Positions 1-7,300 of a DNA stretch of 64,000 nt are shown in pieces. Location of the stretch: assembly GCA_036261915.1 (NCBI GenBank), contig DATAJX010000006.1:62001-126000 (forward strand). The letters run 5' to 3'. This DNA comes from DATAJX01 sp036261915 (lineage in GTDB: Bacteria; Pseudomonadota; Alphaproteobacteria; UBA2136; UBA6156). The position numbers and the translations under genes are program-made. Under the pieces are notes generated by a model. The model ran no database searches. It worked only from the letters and a program-made list of their open reading frames with translations, and was not told the origin of the DNA. How positions within the stretch are numbered: position 1 is the stretch's first letter; every line of letters begins with the position of its first letter.

Positions 1-738
1 GCAGGCCAGGCTGGCCCAACTGGCGGCCTCAATGCGGTCGCCCAAACAGTGCATGGTGGTGCCATGCAGGTGGGTTACCCCCTGCACGCGTATCTCGCGG
101 CCGGGGGTTACGAATATAATGGCACCCATCGCCCGCAGCATGGCGATCAACGCCAAAATCTCGGGCTCGATGGCCGCATTGCGTATAATGGTCGTCCCCG
201 CCGCCAGCACGCTGTACAGCAGGCAGCTTTCGGTGGCGCCCACGCTGGGGTAGCTCAGGCTGTAATGAATGGCCTTCAACCCACCGGCCTCGGCAAAAAA
301 CCCGCCTTCCTCATGCTCAACCCTGGCCCCGAACAAACGCCCGGCCTCAATATGGAAATCCACCTTGCGCGCGCCAATGGCGTCGCCATCCAGCACCGGC
401 ACGCGGGCCTTGCCAAAGCGGTGGAGCAGCACGGGAATGAACAGAATGGGAATGCGGTTGCTGCCCGAATCCGGCATCTTCATGTGCCAGTCCTTGATGC
501 TGGTGGGGTCAACCTCCAGCGTGCCGGCTTTTTTGTCCCATGCCACCTTGGCACCCAGCCCCTGCACCATCTCCACCAGTATCTGCACTTCACCAATGGG
601 CGGCACGTTGGTCAGCGTCGTCGGGCTGTCGCCCAAACACGCCGCCACCAACGCCTTGTTGATGAAGTTCTTGGCGCCATAGCAGGTAATCTCGCCCCTT
701 ACGGGGCGGCCGCCGGTTACGGTATAGGTGCTTGTCAT
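1..738 (-). CDS. murA: MurA-like UDP-GlcNAc 1-carboxyvinyltransferase, 3' end outside window
   Basis: This gene reads leftward off the window edge, so only the first 246 residues are visible. The EPSP-synthase/MurA fold is indicated by GAKN near residue 23 (the substrate lysine), an Arg at residue 95 matching MurA Arg91, and the loop IGARKVDFHI, which matches the MurA active-site loop IGARPVDLH. MurA transfers enolpyruvate from PEP to UDP-GlcNAc, the first committed step of peptidoglycan synthesis in the cytoplasm. The catalytic loop residue that is Cys115 in E. coli is Asp119 here, the natural fosfomycin-resistant form known from mycobacteria and chlamydiae. The protein is divergent elsewhere, so it could be a MurA paralogue rather than the housekeeping enzyme. 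The start ATG is at 738-736. Fold and family are confident, the exact substrate less so. Confidence 0.8.
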   Translation of the reverse strand, partial: MTSTYTVTGGRPVRGEITCYGAKNFINKALVAACLGDSPTTLTNVPPIGEVQILVEMVQGLGAKVAWDKKAGTLEVDPTSIKDWHMKMPDSGSNRIPILFIPVLLHRFGKARVPVLDGDAIGARKVDFHIEAGRLFGARVEHEEGGFFAEAGGLKAIHYSLSYPSVGATESCLLYSVLAAGTTIIRNAAIEPEILALIAMLRAMGAIIFVTPGREIRVQGVTHLHGTTMHCLGDRIEAASWASLAC

Positions 739-770
739 GGCCACCCTTATACCCTCCTGCCCGCCAAATG

Positions 771-794
771 ATAAAGGCCCCGCAGGGCCTTTAT
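771..794 (-). terminator. Hairpin between the ydcH-like gene and murA
   Basis: Perfect 10-bp inverted repeat (771-780 with 785-794, 4-base loop). It lies six bases past the stop of the YdcH-family gene on the minus strand. No strong T-tract follows, so termination may be partial and murA could be co-transcribed. Confidence 0.5.
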
Positions 795-799
795 TTCAA

Positions 800-1000
800 T
801 CAATGTCGCTGTCGCATGATCTCTTCGGTCAAATGCAACTTCTTCAGCTTCAGTTCCTTCACGCGGGTGGCGTCTACCGCGGGGTGGGCCATCTCGGCGC
901 GCAATTCAGTTTCGATAATCTCGTGTTTGTGCAGCAGGCTTTGCACATGCGGGTTGTGCTTCATTTGTTCGGTCAGCGGGTGGTTTCCGTTATACGCCAT
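800..1000 (-). CDS. YdcH/DUF465 family small protein
   Basis: A 66-residue, charged, helical protein with the family's signature ending: the run VKELKLKKLHLTEEI resembles the conserved LKxxRLxLKDEI motif of YdcH (DUF465). The family is widespread in alphaproteobacteria, and its members are predicted short antiparallel coiled coils of unknown function. The length is normal for the family. It lies upstream of murA on the same strand, separated by a hairpin. The assignment rests on the C-terminal motif, the size and the lineage; no biochemical role can be stated. Confidence 0.75.
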   Translation of the reverse strand: MAYNGNHPLTEQMKHNPHVQSLLHKHEIIETELRAEMAHPAVDATRVKELKLKKLHLTEEIMRQRH

Positions 1001-1154
1001 TGCTTATGTGTCCCCTTGTTTTGTTACTCGGTTCTACTGGTCGGCACGCAGGGGTATTATTCGCCTCTTTGCGGACGCATTCAACTACGTAAATGCGCAA
1101 CATATCTATGGCTTACCCGCACCACTTAAAGCTGACACCTTTACACAAAAACCG

Positions 1155-2675
1155 CTAAGCGGCCGATACAACGAGGCTTTCCCAGGCCGCCTTCAACACC
1201 TTGCGCACCAGCGCCGCGTCTTCCGAATGGTCGAACAGCCCGCTGTCCACCGGCCCGGTCTGGGCGGCGGCAAAACTGCCCAGCGGCACCAGGTGCACCT
1301 GCGGGGGCTTCACGCTGCCTACCCGGAAAACCTTGCGGTAGCTCTCAAACCGCAGTTCCATTTCGCCGTGCAGGCGGCGGGCCAGGCTCTCCAGCACCGG
1401 CTGCGGCACCTCGCCCATCGGGCGGCTGATCTCCAACACCCACACCGGCTGACGCTCGGCCACGCGGTGGCCCAACAGGGCATCGCGCACAAACACACCG
1501 TGGTTGCCCAGCGCCATATTGATGTTGGCCAGCGCTTCCACCACCGCGTCTTCGCGTATCCCCTCGCCCAGCCCGTCAAGGCGCATGGCGGGGCCGCGGC
1601 AACTCACGTGCATGGGGTCGGTCTGCAATACCTTGATCAACTGGCCGCTGGCCACGCCCAGCAAACCGCTGGCGGTGGTCAGCACCGGCATGTACTCCTG
1701 CCCCGGCTCCACCTGTCCGGCGTGCAGGCGGCGGAAGTTCCGCGTCAGCTTGCCGTCGCTGGTCACGTCACCGGCGGGGATGAACTCATAAAACGCCTGC
1801 CCGTCGCCGATCATCTGCAACCGCTGGCGGATGTTAATGTCGTACTGGCACGCCACAAAACCGGTGGGCTGCCACAAATATTGCAGCCACTTTACCCGCT
1901 CCAGCCCGGCCAGCAAATAGCCGATCTCGGTCCGTTGCAACGCCACCTCGTAGTGGTTGAACAGTATCGCCTGCAGGTTCGGCACCAGCTTGGCCAGCGG
2001 GGTGAATTTGCCTTCCTGCTGGCTCACGTAAAGCCCAAAGTCGATCAGCGTCTTGGGCGTGGTCACCAGCGCGCTCACCTCGTTCCCCACCTGCCGCAGT
2101 TGGTCAAGCATCGCAGCAAACCAGGCAAAGCGGCTGCCCCCGGCGGCGGCCAGCGTGTCGGCGCGCGGCAATACCCAGCGCCTGCGGAACCAGTTGCGCT
2201 GCGCATCCAGCGCGGTGTTCAAGCCCACCATCGGCAGGCCGGGGCCACGGTGACCGGCCTCGTTATCGCCCAGGTAAAAGAAGGCGCCGTCCAACTGCAA
2301 CCCCTGCGCCTGCATCAGGCTTTTCATGTGGGCTTCGGCAGCCAGCAGGTCATCGCCCAGCGGGTTGCCCCACGGCAGCGGCAGGTTTTTCCACGGCACG
2401 GTTTTTTCGATCCGCGTCTTGGTGATCAGCCCCGGGCTTTGCAGCACCAGCGGGTAAGCCTGCCCCGGCGGCTGCAGTATCTTCGACAACCCGTCAAGCC
2501 AGCCCTTGCCGCTTTGTACAGGCACGGCGCGGGTAAAACTCTGGTACAGCAAATTGAAGTCGCGATAGCTGTTCAGCTTCTGCAGCCCCATGTGGGCATA
2601 CAACGAACTGCGGCCATTGGCCTTCACAATGCGGCGCAGCGCGTTTTCCTGCTGTTCGGCAAAAGTCATTGCCAT
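1155..2675 (-). CDS. GH3-like acyl-adenylate/amido-synthetase fold protein, divergent
   Basis: A 506-residue soluble protein. Three segments match the GH3 auxin-responsive family, relatives of acyl-CoA ligases that adenylate a carboxylate: a central part ending in FYEFIP (GH3 proteins have a conserved FEFIP/FEFLP there), a following GQEYMPVLTTASGLLGVASG that parallels GQEYELVVTTxxGLxRYRxGD, and a later stretch that could be the C-terminal subdomain. The usual YRxGD is not kept (GVASGQ), and the expected Ser-Glu adenylate-binding pair is not obvious, so catalysis is uncertain. The start is the first of two nearby ATGs (2675 or 2669), with no clear ribosome site. It is divergent from a HIG1-type gene 29 bp away. 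Family call is moderate; function is unknown. Confidence 0.5.
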   Translation of the reverse strand: MAMTFAEQQENALRRIVKANGRSSLYAHMGLQKLNSYRDFNLLYQSFTRAVPVQSGKGWLDGLSKILQPPGQAYPLVLQSPGLITKTRIEKTVPWKNLPLPWGNPLGDDLLAAEAHMKSLMQAQGLQLDGAFFYLGDNEAGHRGPGLPMVGLNTALDAQRNWFRRRWVLPRADTLAAAGGSRFAWFAAMLDQLRQVGNEVSALVTTPKTLIDFGLYVSQQEGKFTPLAKLVPNLQAILFNHYEVALQRTEIGYLLAGLERVKWLQYLWQPTGFVACQYDINIRQRLQMIGDGQAFYEFIPAGDVTSDGKLTRNFRRLHAGQVEPGQEYMPVLTTASGLLGVASGQLIKVLQTDPMHVSCRGPAMRLDGLGEGIREDAVVEALANINMALGNHGVFVRDALLGHRVAERQPVWVLEISRPMGEVPQPVLESLARRLHGEMELRFESYRKVFRVGSVKPPQVHLVPLGSFAAAQTGPVDSGLFDHSEDAALVRKVLKAAWESLVVSAA

Positions 2676-2704
2676 GCGGGTTTACCCGGTACTAAGGTGG
2701 CGAC

Positions 2705-2908
2705 ATGAACCTTCAAGCCGTCTTCCCCCCGCTCATGATCATCACCTTCATCGCCGCCATCCTCACGCTGGTGCTCGGCATCTCGGGCATGATGGGCGGG
2801 CATTCGGGCGGTAAAGACCGCAGCACGCAACTCATGGCGCTGCGCGTGGGCCTGTGCGCGGTACTGCTGTTCGAGATCATCATCTATATTACTTTCGTAC
2901 GCCCTTAA
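2705..2908 (+). CDS. Twin transmembrane HIG1-type protein
   Basis: A 67-residue inner-membrane protein with two hydrophobic segments (about residues 8-30 and 45-65) joined by a short polar loop. The loop and second helix, MMGGHSGGKDRSTQLMALRVGL, fit the HIG1 domain pattern (G..M..G......LM..RV.LQ). Proteins of this type occur widely in alphaproteobacteria, and eukaryotic relatives associate with cytochrome oxidase supercomplexes, so a respiratory role is inference only. AAGGTGG sits just upstream of the ATG. Its 3' end overlaps the end of the convergent GGDEF-EAL gene by 20 bp. Confidence 0.7.
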   Translation: MNLQAVFPPLMIITFIAAILTLVLGISGMMGGHSGGKDRSTQLMALRVGLCAVLLFEIIIYITFVRP

Positions 2909-5294
2909 CCGGGGCTTTTCCGCCGGCCTTTTTACTGCGCACCACCACCGAACGCGGCGCCACCGGCTTTTCAACCGCCGCCGCTTGGCCATTGCCGCCA
3001 TTGGCCTTGCCGTTGGCGGGCACCACAACCGCCGCCGGCGCAGCGCTCACCGCAGGCGCAAGGGCGGGGTAATCACCTGCAACCTTGCCTTGGTAGGCCT
3101 CGATCAGTTTGGGCAGATCAGGCTGCGGCTTGCCCAAATGCCAACCCTGCCCCCAACCCACACCCAGGTCGGTCAGCAGCGTCATAATGTCGGCGTTCTC
3201 CACAAACTCGGCAATGGTATCAATGCCCAGGCCCTTGCACAGCTGCACCATGCTAGCCACAAACAGCTTATCGTCCTCGTCGGTCAAAATGCTCTTGATG
3301 TACTCGCCGTCGATCTTCACCACGTCCACGTCCAGCACCTTCAGGTAGCGGAAACTGGTGAACCCGGTCCCAAAGTCATCCAGCGCAAACCTGAAGCCCA
3401 TGGCCCGCAGCTCGGTCACAAAAATATGGATGTCGCCGATGTCGCGCATCTGCGCCGGGTCGTGCAGCGCCATGGTTTCGGTCACTTCAAACATGATGTG
3501 CGCGGGGTTCACCGGCAGTTCCTTCATCAGCTCCTTCAGCTTCTTCATCACCGCAATGTCGCCCAGCGTGCGGCAACTCAGGTTGATGGAAACATCCGCC
3601 GCCAAACCCATCTTCTTCAGCTTCAGCTGGGTCTCGAACACGCGGCGCACCACAGCCAGATCAAGCTGCTGGATAAGCCCGAAGTGCTCGGCGGCATCAA
3701 TGTACAGCGCCGGGCTGCCCACCTTGCCGTTCTCGTCGTAAATGCGCAGCAACGCCTCAAACATCGGGCGGGCTTTTTTGTGCACGGGCACAATCGGCTG
3801 GTAGTGCATTTCAAAGTCGCCGGTCTCAAGGCACACGCGCAGGCGGTCCACCCACTTCAGTTGCGCGCGCACGCTACCGATGCTTTCCTCGTTGGCGTCG
3901 GCGGCATCCACAAACAGGCGGTTGCGGCCCATGTCCTTGGCCTTGTACATGGCCAGGTCGGCACTCATGATCAAATGCTCGGCGCCCTTGTCACCCACCG
4001 GGTACTGCACCATCCCCACACTCATGGTCACGGTCAGCTTGGCACCGTGGTAATCCACGTAAAACGCGTTCACGCGCTCGATCATCTTCTGCACTTTTTC
4101 GCCGGCGGCTGGCACGCCAATGTTGTGCATGATCACCGCAAACTCGTCGCCGCCCAACCGGGCCACCACGTCGGTACTGCGCACGGTTTCGCGTAATATG
4201 TTGCTCAGGCCTACCAGTATCTGGTCACCGGCCTCGTGGCCGTGGGTGTCGTTGATCTCCTTGAAGCGGTCCAGGTCAATAAACACCACCACACCGCTGG
4301 TATGGTGCCGTCGGCTCAGCGTCACGGCGCGTTCCAGCTCTTCCTTAAAGCGGTGGCGGTTCAGCAAACCGGTCAGGTGGTCGGTGGTCGCCAGGCGGAA
4401 CATGTTGTCGCTGGCCAGCTTGCTGCTGGTCACGTTGCTGGCCACGCCGCGGTAACCCACCAGCTGCTGGAACTCGTCAAACACCGGCACGCCGCTCATG
4501 CGCAGGCACACCTTGTCGCCGTTGCGGGCACGGGTCCAGAATTCAAGGTCGCGGTAAGGCTGCTGGCGCTCCACGCGGCTCATAATCAGGTCGCGGATGC
4601 TATCGGCCGGGTCGTCGAACAGCGTCATCAGCTGCACGCGGCCGGTCATTTCATCCGGCTCAAAACCCAGCACGTTGGCCACGCCGGGGCTTACGTAGGT
4701 GAAGTTCTGCTGGGTGTCTACTTCCCACAGCCAGTCGGCACTGCTGCCGGCAAAATCGCGGAAACGCTGCTCGCTGCGAGCCAGCTCATCGGCGGCGCGG
4801 CGGCGGGCGGTAATGTCGCGGGCATGCACCACCGCGTGGCGTATCAACCAGTCGGTGTCGGGCAACCCGTGGGCCACGGCTTCCACATACAGCCAGCTGC
4901 CGTCGGGCATGCGGCAGCGCAAAACGGTTTCCTCGGCGGGCTCGCCGCGTAGGGCACGGTCCAGCAACCGCTGGAAGGCCTCGCGGTCATTCTGGTGGAT
5001 CACCTCGCCAAGCTGGCGCTCTTTCATTTCCTCGGGGGCATACCCCAGCAACCGGCTCCAGGCGCGGTTCACATATTCCACGTTGCCTGTGCCGTCGGTC
5101 ACGGCCATCAGGTCAAAGGCCTGGTCAACCATCAACCGAAAGCGACGGCTCACCCCCTCCAAACCCTTGGTGCGCTCGGCCACGGCCTTTTCCACCCAAT
5201 GACGGCTCAGGCGCCAGCCCTGCGCTATACACAGCGCCACCACCATTACGGCAGCGGCGGCAAACCAGAACCACAGGGGCAGCGCACTTATCAT
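2889..5294 (-). CDS. Membrane-anchored PAS-PAS-GGDEF-EAL cyclic-di-GMP protein
   Basis: An 801-residue protein: one N-terminal transmembrane helix (about 5-24), two PAS sensor domains (about 55-165 and 175-290), GGDEF (about 300-465) and EAL (about 485-735), then an Ala/Pro/Lys-rich tail. The diguanylate cyclase motif RLGGDEF is intact at 379-385. The phosphodiesterase side keeps EAL (513-515), FEVTE (602-606), DDFGTG (639-644), the KID lysine at 660 and Glu696, so both activities are possible. Such composite proteins make or break c-di-GMP to set motile or sessile lifestyles. The PAS ligand cannot be predicted. It ends tail-to-tail with the HIG1-type gene and starts next to the 3' end of hflX. 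Confidence 0.92.
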   Translation of the reverse strand: MISALPLWFWFAAAAVMVVALCIAQGWRLSRHWVEKAVAERTKGLEGVSRRFRLMVDQAFDLMAVTDGTGNVEYVNRAWSRLLGYAPEEMKERQLGEVIHQNDREAFQRLLDRALRGEPAEETVLRCRMPDGSWLYVEAVAHGLPDTDWLIRHAVVHARDITARRRAADELARSEQRFRDFAGSSADWLWEVDTQQNFTYVSPGVANVLGFEPDEMTGRVQLMTLFDDPADSIRDLIMSRVERQQPYRDLEFWTRARNGDKVCLRMSGVPVFDEFQQLVGYRGVASNVTSSKLASDNMFRLATTDHLTGLLNRHRFKEELERAVTLSRRHHTSGVVVFIDLDRFKEINDTHGHEAGDQILVGLSNILRETVRSTDVVARLGGDEFAVIMHNIGVPAAGEKVQKMIERVNAFYVDYHGAKLTVTMSVGMVQYPVGDKGAEHLIMSADLAMYKAKDMGRNRLFVDAADANEESIGSVRAQLKWVDRLRVCLETGDFEMHYQPIVPVHKKARPMFEALLRIYDENGKVGSPALYIDAAEHFGLIQQLDLAVVRRVFETQLKLKKMGLAADVSINLSCRTLGDIAVMKKLKELMKELPVNPAHIMFEVTETMALHDPAQMRDIGDIHIFVTELRAMGFRFALDDFGTGFTSFRYLKVLDVDVVKIDGEYIKSILTDEDDKLFVASMVQLCKGLGIDTIAEFVENADIMTLLTDLGVGWGQGWHLGKPQPDLPKLIEAYQGKVAGDYPALAPAVSAAPAAVVVPANGKANGGNGQAAAVEKPVAPRSVVVRSKKAGGKAPVKGVRK

Positions 5295-5310
5295 TTTTGT
5301 TGCGCCGAGT

Positions 5311-6582
5311 TTACGTCAGTTTCTGCCACAATCCTAAATCATCTGCGCGTAATTTAACCTTCAAATGCCATTCCTCTTCCACCAGTTGCTTGTCGGTCAC
5401 TTCGCCATGGGCATACAGCCAGGCCAGCCGCTTGCCGTCCCCGGCCGGAACCACCACCTCCAGCGTCTTCCAGCTGCTTTTCAGGCTCTTTTCAACGGCA
5501 GCCAAAAGGTCGGGCACGCCTTCGCCTGTTATGGCGCTCACGCCCACGCCGTTTTTGGGCACAAAATCGCCCTCGGCCAGCCTGTCCACTTTGTTGTAAA
5601 CGTTGATCACCCGCTTCACATCGGCGCCAATTTCGGCCAGCACGCTCTCCACATCGCGCATCTGCGCCATCCACTCGGGGTTGGAAATATCATGCACCTG
5701 CAACAACACGTCGGCCAGCACCACCTCTTCCAGCGTGGCCTTGAACGCTGCCACCAGTTCGTGCGGCAGGTCGGCAATGAACCCCACGGTATCAATGATC
5801 AAAATCTCCAGCCCGCCCGGCAACTCCAGTCGCCGCATCAACGGGTCCAGCGTGGCGAACAACGCATCGGCCACCAGCGTGCCGGCATGGGCCAACTGGT
5901 TGAACAATGTGCTCTTGCCCGCATTGGTATAACCCACCAGCGCCACGGTGGGCAGGTGGGCCTTGGCGCGCGCCATACGCTGCAGCCCGCGCGTCTGCTC
6001 CACGGCTTTCAGGTCGTTCTTCACGCGGCTGATCCGGTCGCGCAGCAAGCGCTTGTCGGTTTCAATTTGCCGTTCACCCGGCCCACCCATCTTGCCAAGC
6101 CCGCCGCGCTGGCGCTCAAGGTGGGTCCACTGCCGCACAAGGCGCGTGCTCTGGTAGGTCAGCTGTGCCAGCTCCACCTGCATCTTCCCGGCGGCGGTGC
6201 GCGCGCGGCTGGCGAATATCTCCAAAATCAACCCGGTGCGGTCAAGCACCTTCACCTTCATGGCCTCTTCCAGTTCGCGCTGCTGGCGGGGGCTCAGCGC
6301 GGCATCCACCACCACCAGTTCCAGCTGGTTTTCGGCAGCAATCACCGCCCACTCTTCCACCTTGCCGCCGCCGATCAGCGTGGCGGCATTGATTTCCCGA
6401 AGCTGCACCCCCTCGCTCACCACAACGTCCAGCCCCAAACTTTCGGCCAGCCCGATGGCCTCGGTCAGCTGCTGCTCGGGCGTGCGGGTGTTGCTGCCAC
6501 CCAAAATGCCTTCGCCGATACCCCGGCGGCTGGCCCACGCCACCCCGATCACCCCGGCCCGGATCACCACCTGTTTCTGCAT
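5311..6582 (-). CDS. hflX: Ribosome-associated GTPase HflX
   Basis: A 423-residue GTPase. It has the HflX N-terminal domain (about 30-205, including the Gly-rich linker GGLGKMGGPGE), then a G domain with GYTNAGKST (217-225), DTVGF (264-268) and NKVD (330-333). HflX splits stalled or heat-damaged 70S ribosomes. It lies downstream of hfq on the same strand, the classic hfq-hflX pairing. A strong terminator sits between hfq and hflX, so hflX probably also has its own promoter. The first 30 residues contain several possible starts; the ATG at 6582 is the longest. The family is certain. Confidence 0.95.
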   Translation of the reverse strand: MQKQVVIRAGVIGVAWASRRGIGEGILGGSNTRTPEQQLTEAIGLAESLGLDVVVSEGVQLREINAATLIGGGKVEEWAVIAAENQLELVVVDAALSPRQQRELEEAMKVKVLDRTGLILEIFASRARTAAGKMQVELAQLTYQSTRLVRQWTHLERQRGGLGKMGGPGERQIETDKRLLRDRISRVKNDLKAVEQTRGLQRMARAKAHLPTVALVGYTNAGKSTLFNQLAHAGTLVADALFATLDPLMRRLELPGGLEILIIDTVGFIADLPHELVAAFKATLEEVVLADVLLQVHDISNPEWMAQMRDVESVLAEIGADVKRVINVYNKVDRLAEGDFVPKNGVGVSAITGEGVPDLLAAVEKSLKSSWKTLEVVVPAGDGKRLAWLYAHGEVTDKQLVEEEWHLKVKLRADDLGLWQKLT

Positions 6583-6596
6583 GCCTCCACTCTACC

Positions 6597-6626
6597 CCAA
6601 AACAAAAAGGGCGCCATGCGCCCTTT
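6597..6626 (-). terminator. Rho-independent terminator after hfq
   Basis: Perfect 9-bp stem (6606-6614 with 6618-6626, 3-base loop), followed on the minus strand by a run of five T and a further T-rich stretch. It lies 20 bp past the hfq stop and 15 bp before the hflX start. Confidence 0.85.
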
Positions 6627-6645
6627 GCACAACCACTTTAAAAAA

Positions 6646-6894
6646 TTACTCGCCCATCACGTCAAAAACCTGAAAAGCATCCTGCGGCATGATGGTCGCC
6701 ACGGCATGGCGCATCACCAGCTGGGTCACGCCGTCACGGGTCAAGGTCAGGCAGTCCGGGTCGTTCCAGGTGATGCTCCCGCTCAGCTTCACGCCGTTGG
6801 TCAAAAACACCGTCACGGGCGAATGACCCTTCACCAGGTGCGCAATAAAACTCTCAAACAGCGGCTTACCCGATGTTTTTGCATTAGCGGCCAT
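6646..6894 (-). CDS. hfq: RNA chaperone Hfq, divergent
   Basis: An 82-residue Sm-like protein that as a hexamer helps small RNAs pair with mRNAs. The core Sm1 run VTVFLTNGVKLSGSITW is clear and Sm2 ends in ATIMPQDAFQVF. It departs from typical proteobacterial Hfq at functional positions. The N-terminal NLQD with its proximal-face Gln is missing, the Arg-rich rim (VRKQ) is replaced by LVKGH, and the proximal motif YKHAIST reads MRHAVAT. The rim and proximal face bind sRNA 3' ends, so RNA preferences may differ. Position next to hflX supports the call. It has its own terminator. Confidence 0.9.
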   Translation of the reverse strand: MAANAKTSGKPLFESFIAHLVKGHSPVTVFLTNGVKLSGSITWNDPDCLTLTRDGVTQLVMRHAVATIMPQDAFQVFDVMGE

Positions 6895-7082
6895 GCGGCA
6901 GCTCCTGTTCTTTTTCTTCTTTTTGTCCCAAGCTTTTGCTTGTGGTTAAAAGCACTATCCCCAAAAAAGCCGTATACCACCAGCACTTAAGCCAGCAGCC
7001 CCCACCCCCCGTGGCCACAATGCCATGCCTATGTTAAAGTCTTTTCCAACTACAACCACCTACCTTTTTTCAGGAGAACTTA

Positions 7083-7259
7083 ATGGCAAACTTCTGTGCA
7101 ACTCCCAAACTCAGGCCTCGCGCCTTCACGCTCAGCGCCGAAGAATCGGCCCGACTCGATAAACACCTCACCAACTGGGCAAATCGCGAGCGCAAGCAAA
7201 TGGGCCTACCTCCTCTTGAGGTTACGTTCACACCCGGAATACAAAAAGAATCTAAATAA
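7083..7259 (+). CDS. Small hypothetical protein, 58 residues
   Basis: A short gene with a strong ribosome-binding site: AGGAG at 7072-7076, six bases before the ATG. It ends at TAA 7257-7259, directly inside a hairpin terminator shared with ntrX. The product is polar and basic, with a middle segment (about residues 18-39, LSAEESARLDKH then NWANRERKQ) that could form one amphipathic helix. It resembles no family I know. The ribosome site and immediate terminator are the reasons to accept it as a gene. Confidence 0.6.
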   Translation: MANFCATPKLRPRAFTLSAEESARLDKHLTNWANRERKQMGLPPLEVTFTPGIQKESK

Positions 7260-7287
7260 AAAAGGGCGCCATGGGGCGCCCTTTTTT
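7258..7287. terminator. Bidirectional terminator between the 58-residue gene and ntrX
   Basis: GC stem of 7 bp (7264-7270 with 7275-7281) flanked by six A on the left and six T on the right, so it works in both directions. It serves the small plus-strand gene and convergent ntrX. Confidence 0.85.
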
Positions 7288-7300
7288 GCGGCCCAAAGCC

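Noticed and set aside
732..2708. Long open frame on the plus strand over the GH3-like gene
   Set aside because: It is the antisense shadow of the minus-strand gene at 1155-2675, with His/Gln-rich low-complexity composition typical of shadows in GC-rich DNA.
2985..4196. Long plus-strand frame over the GGDEF-EAL gene
   Set aside because: His- and Gln-rich translation without any domain; the opposite strand encodes a clear GGDEF-EAL protein.
5365..6990. A 541-codon plus-strand frame over hflX and hfq
   Set aside because: Shadow frame; both hflX and hfq are certain on the opposite strand.
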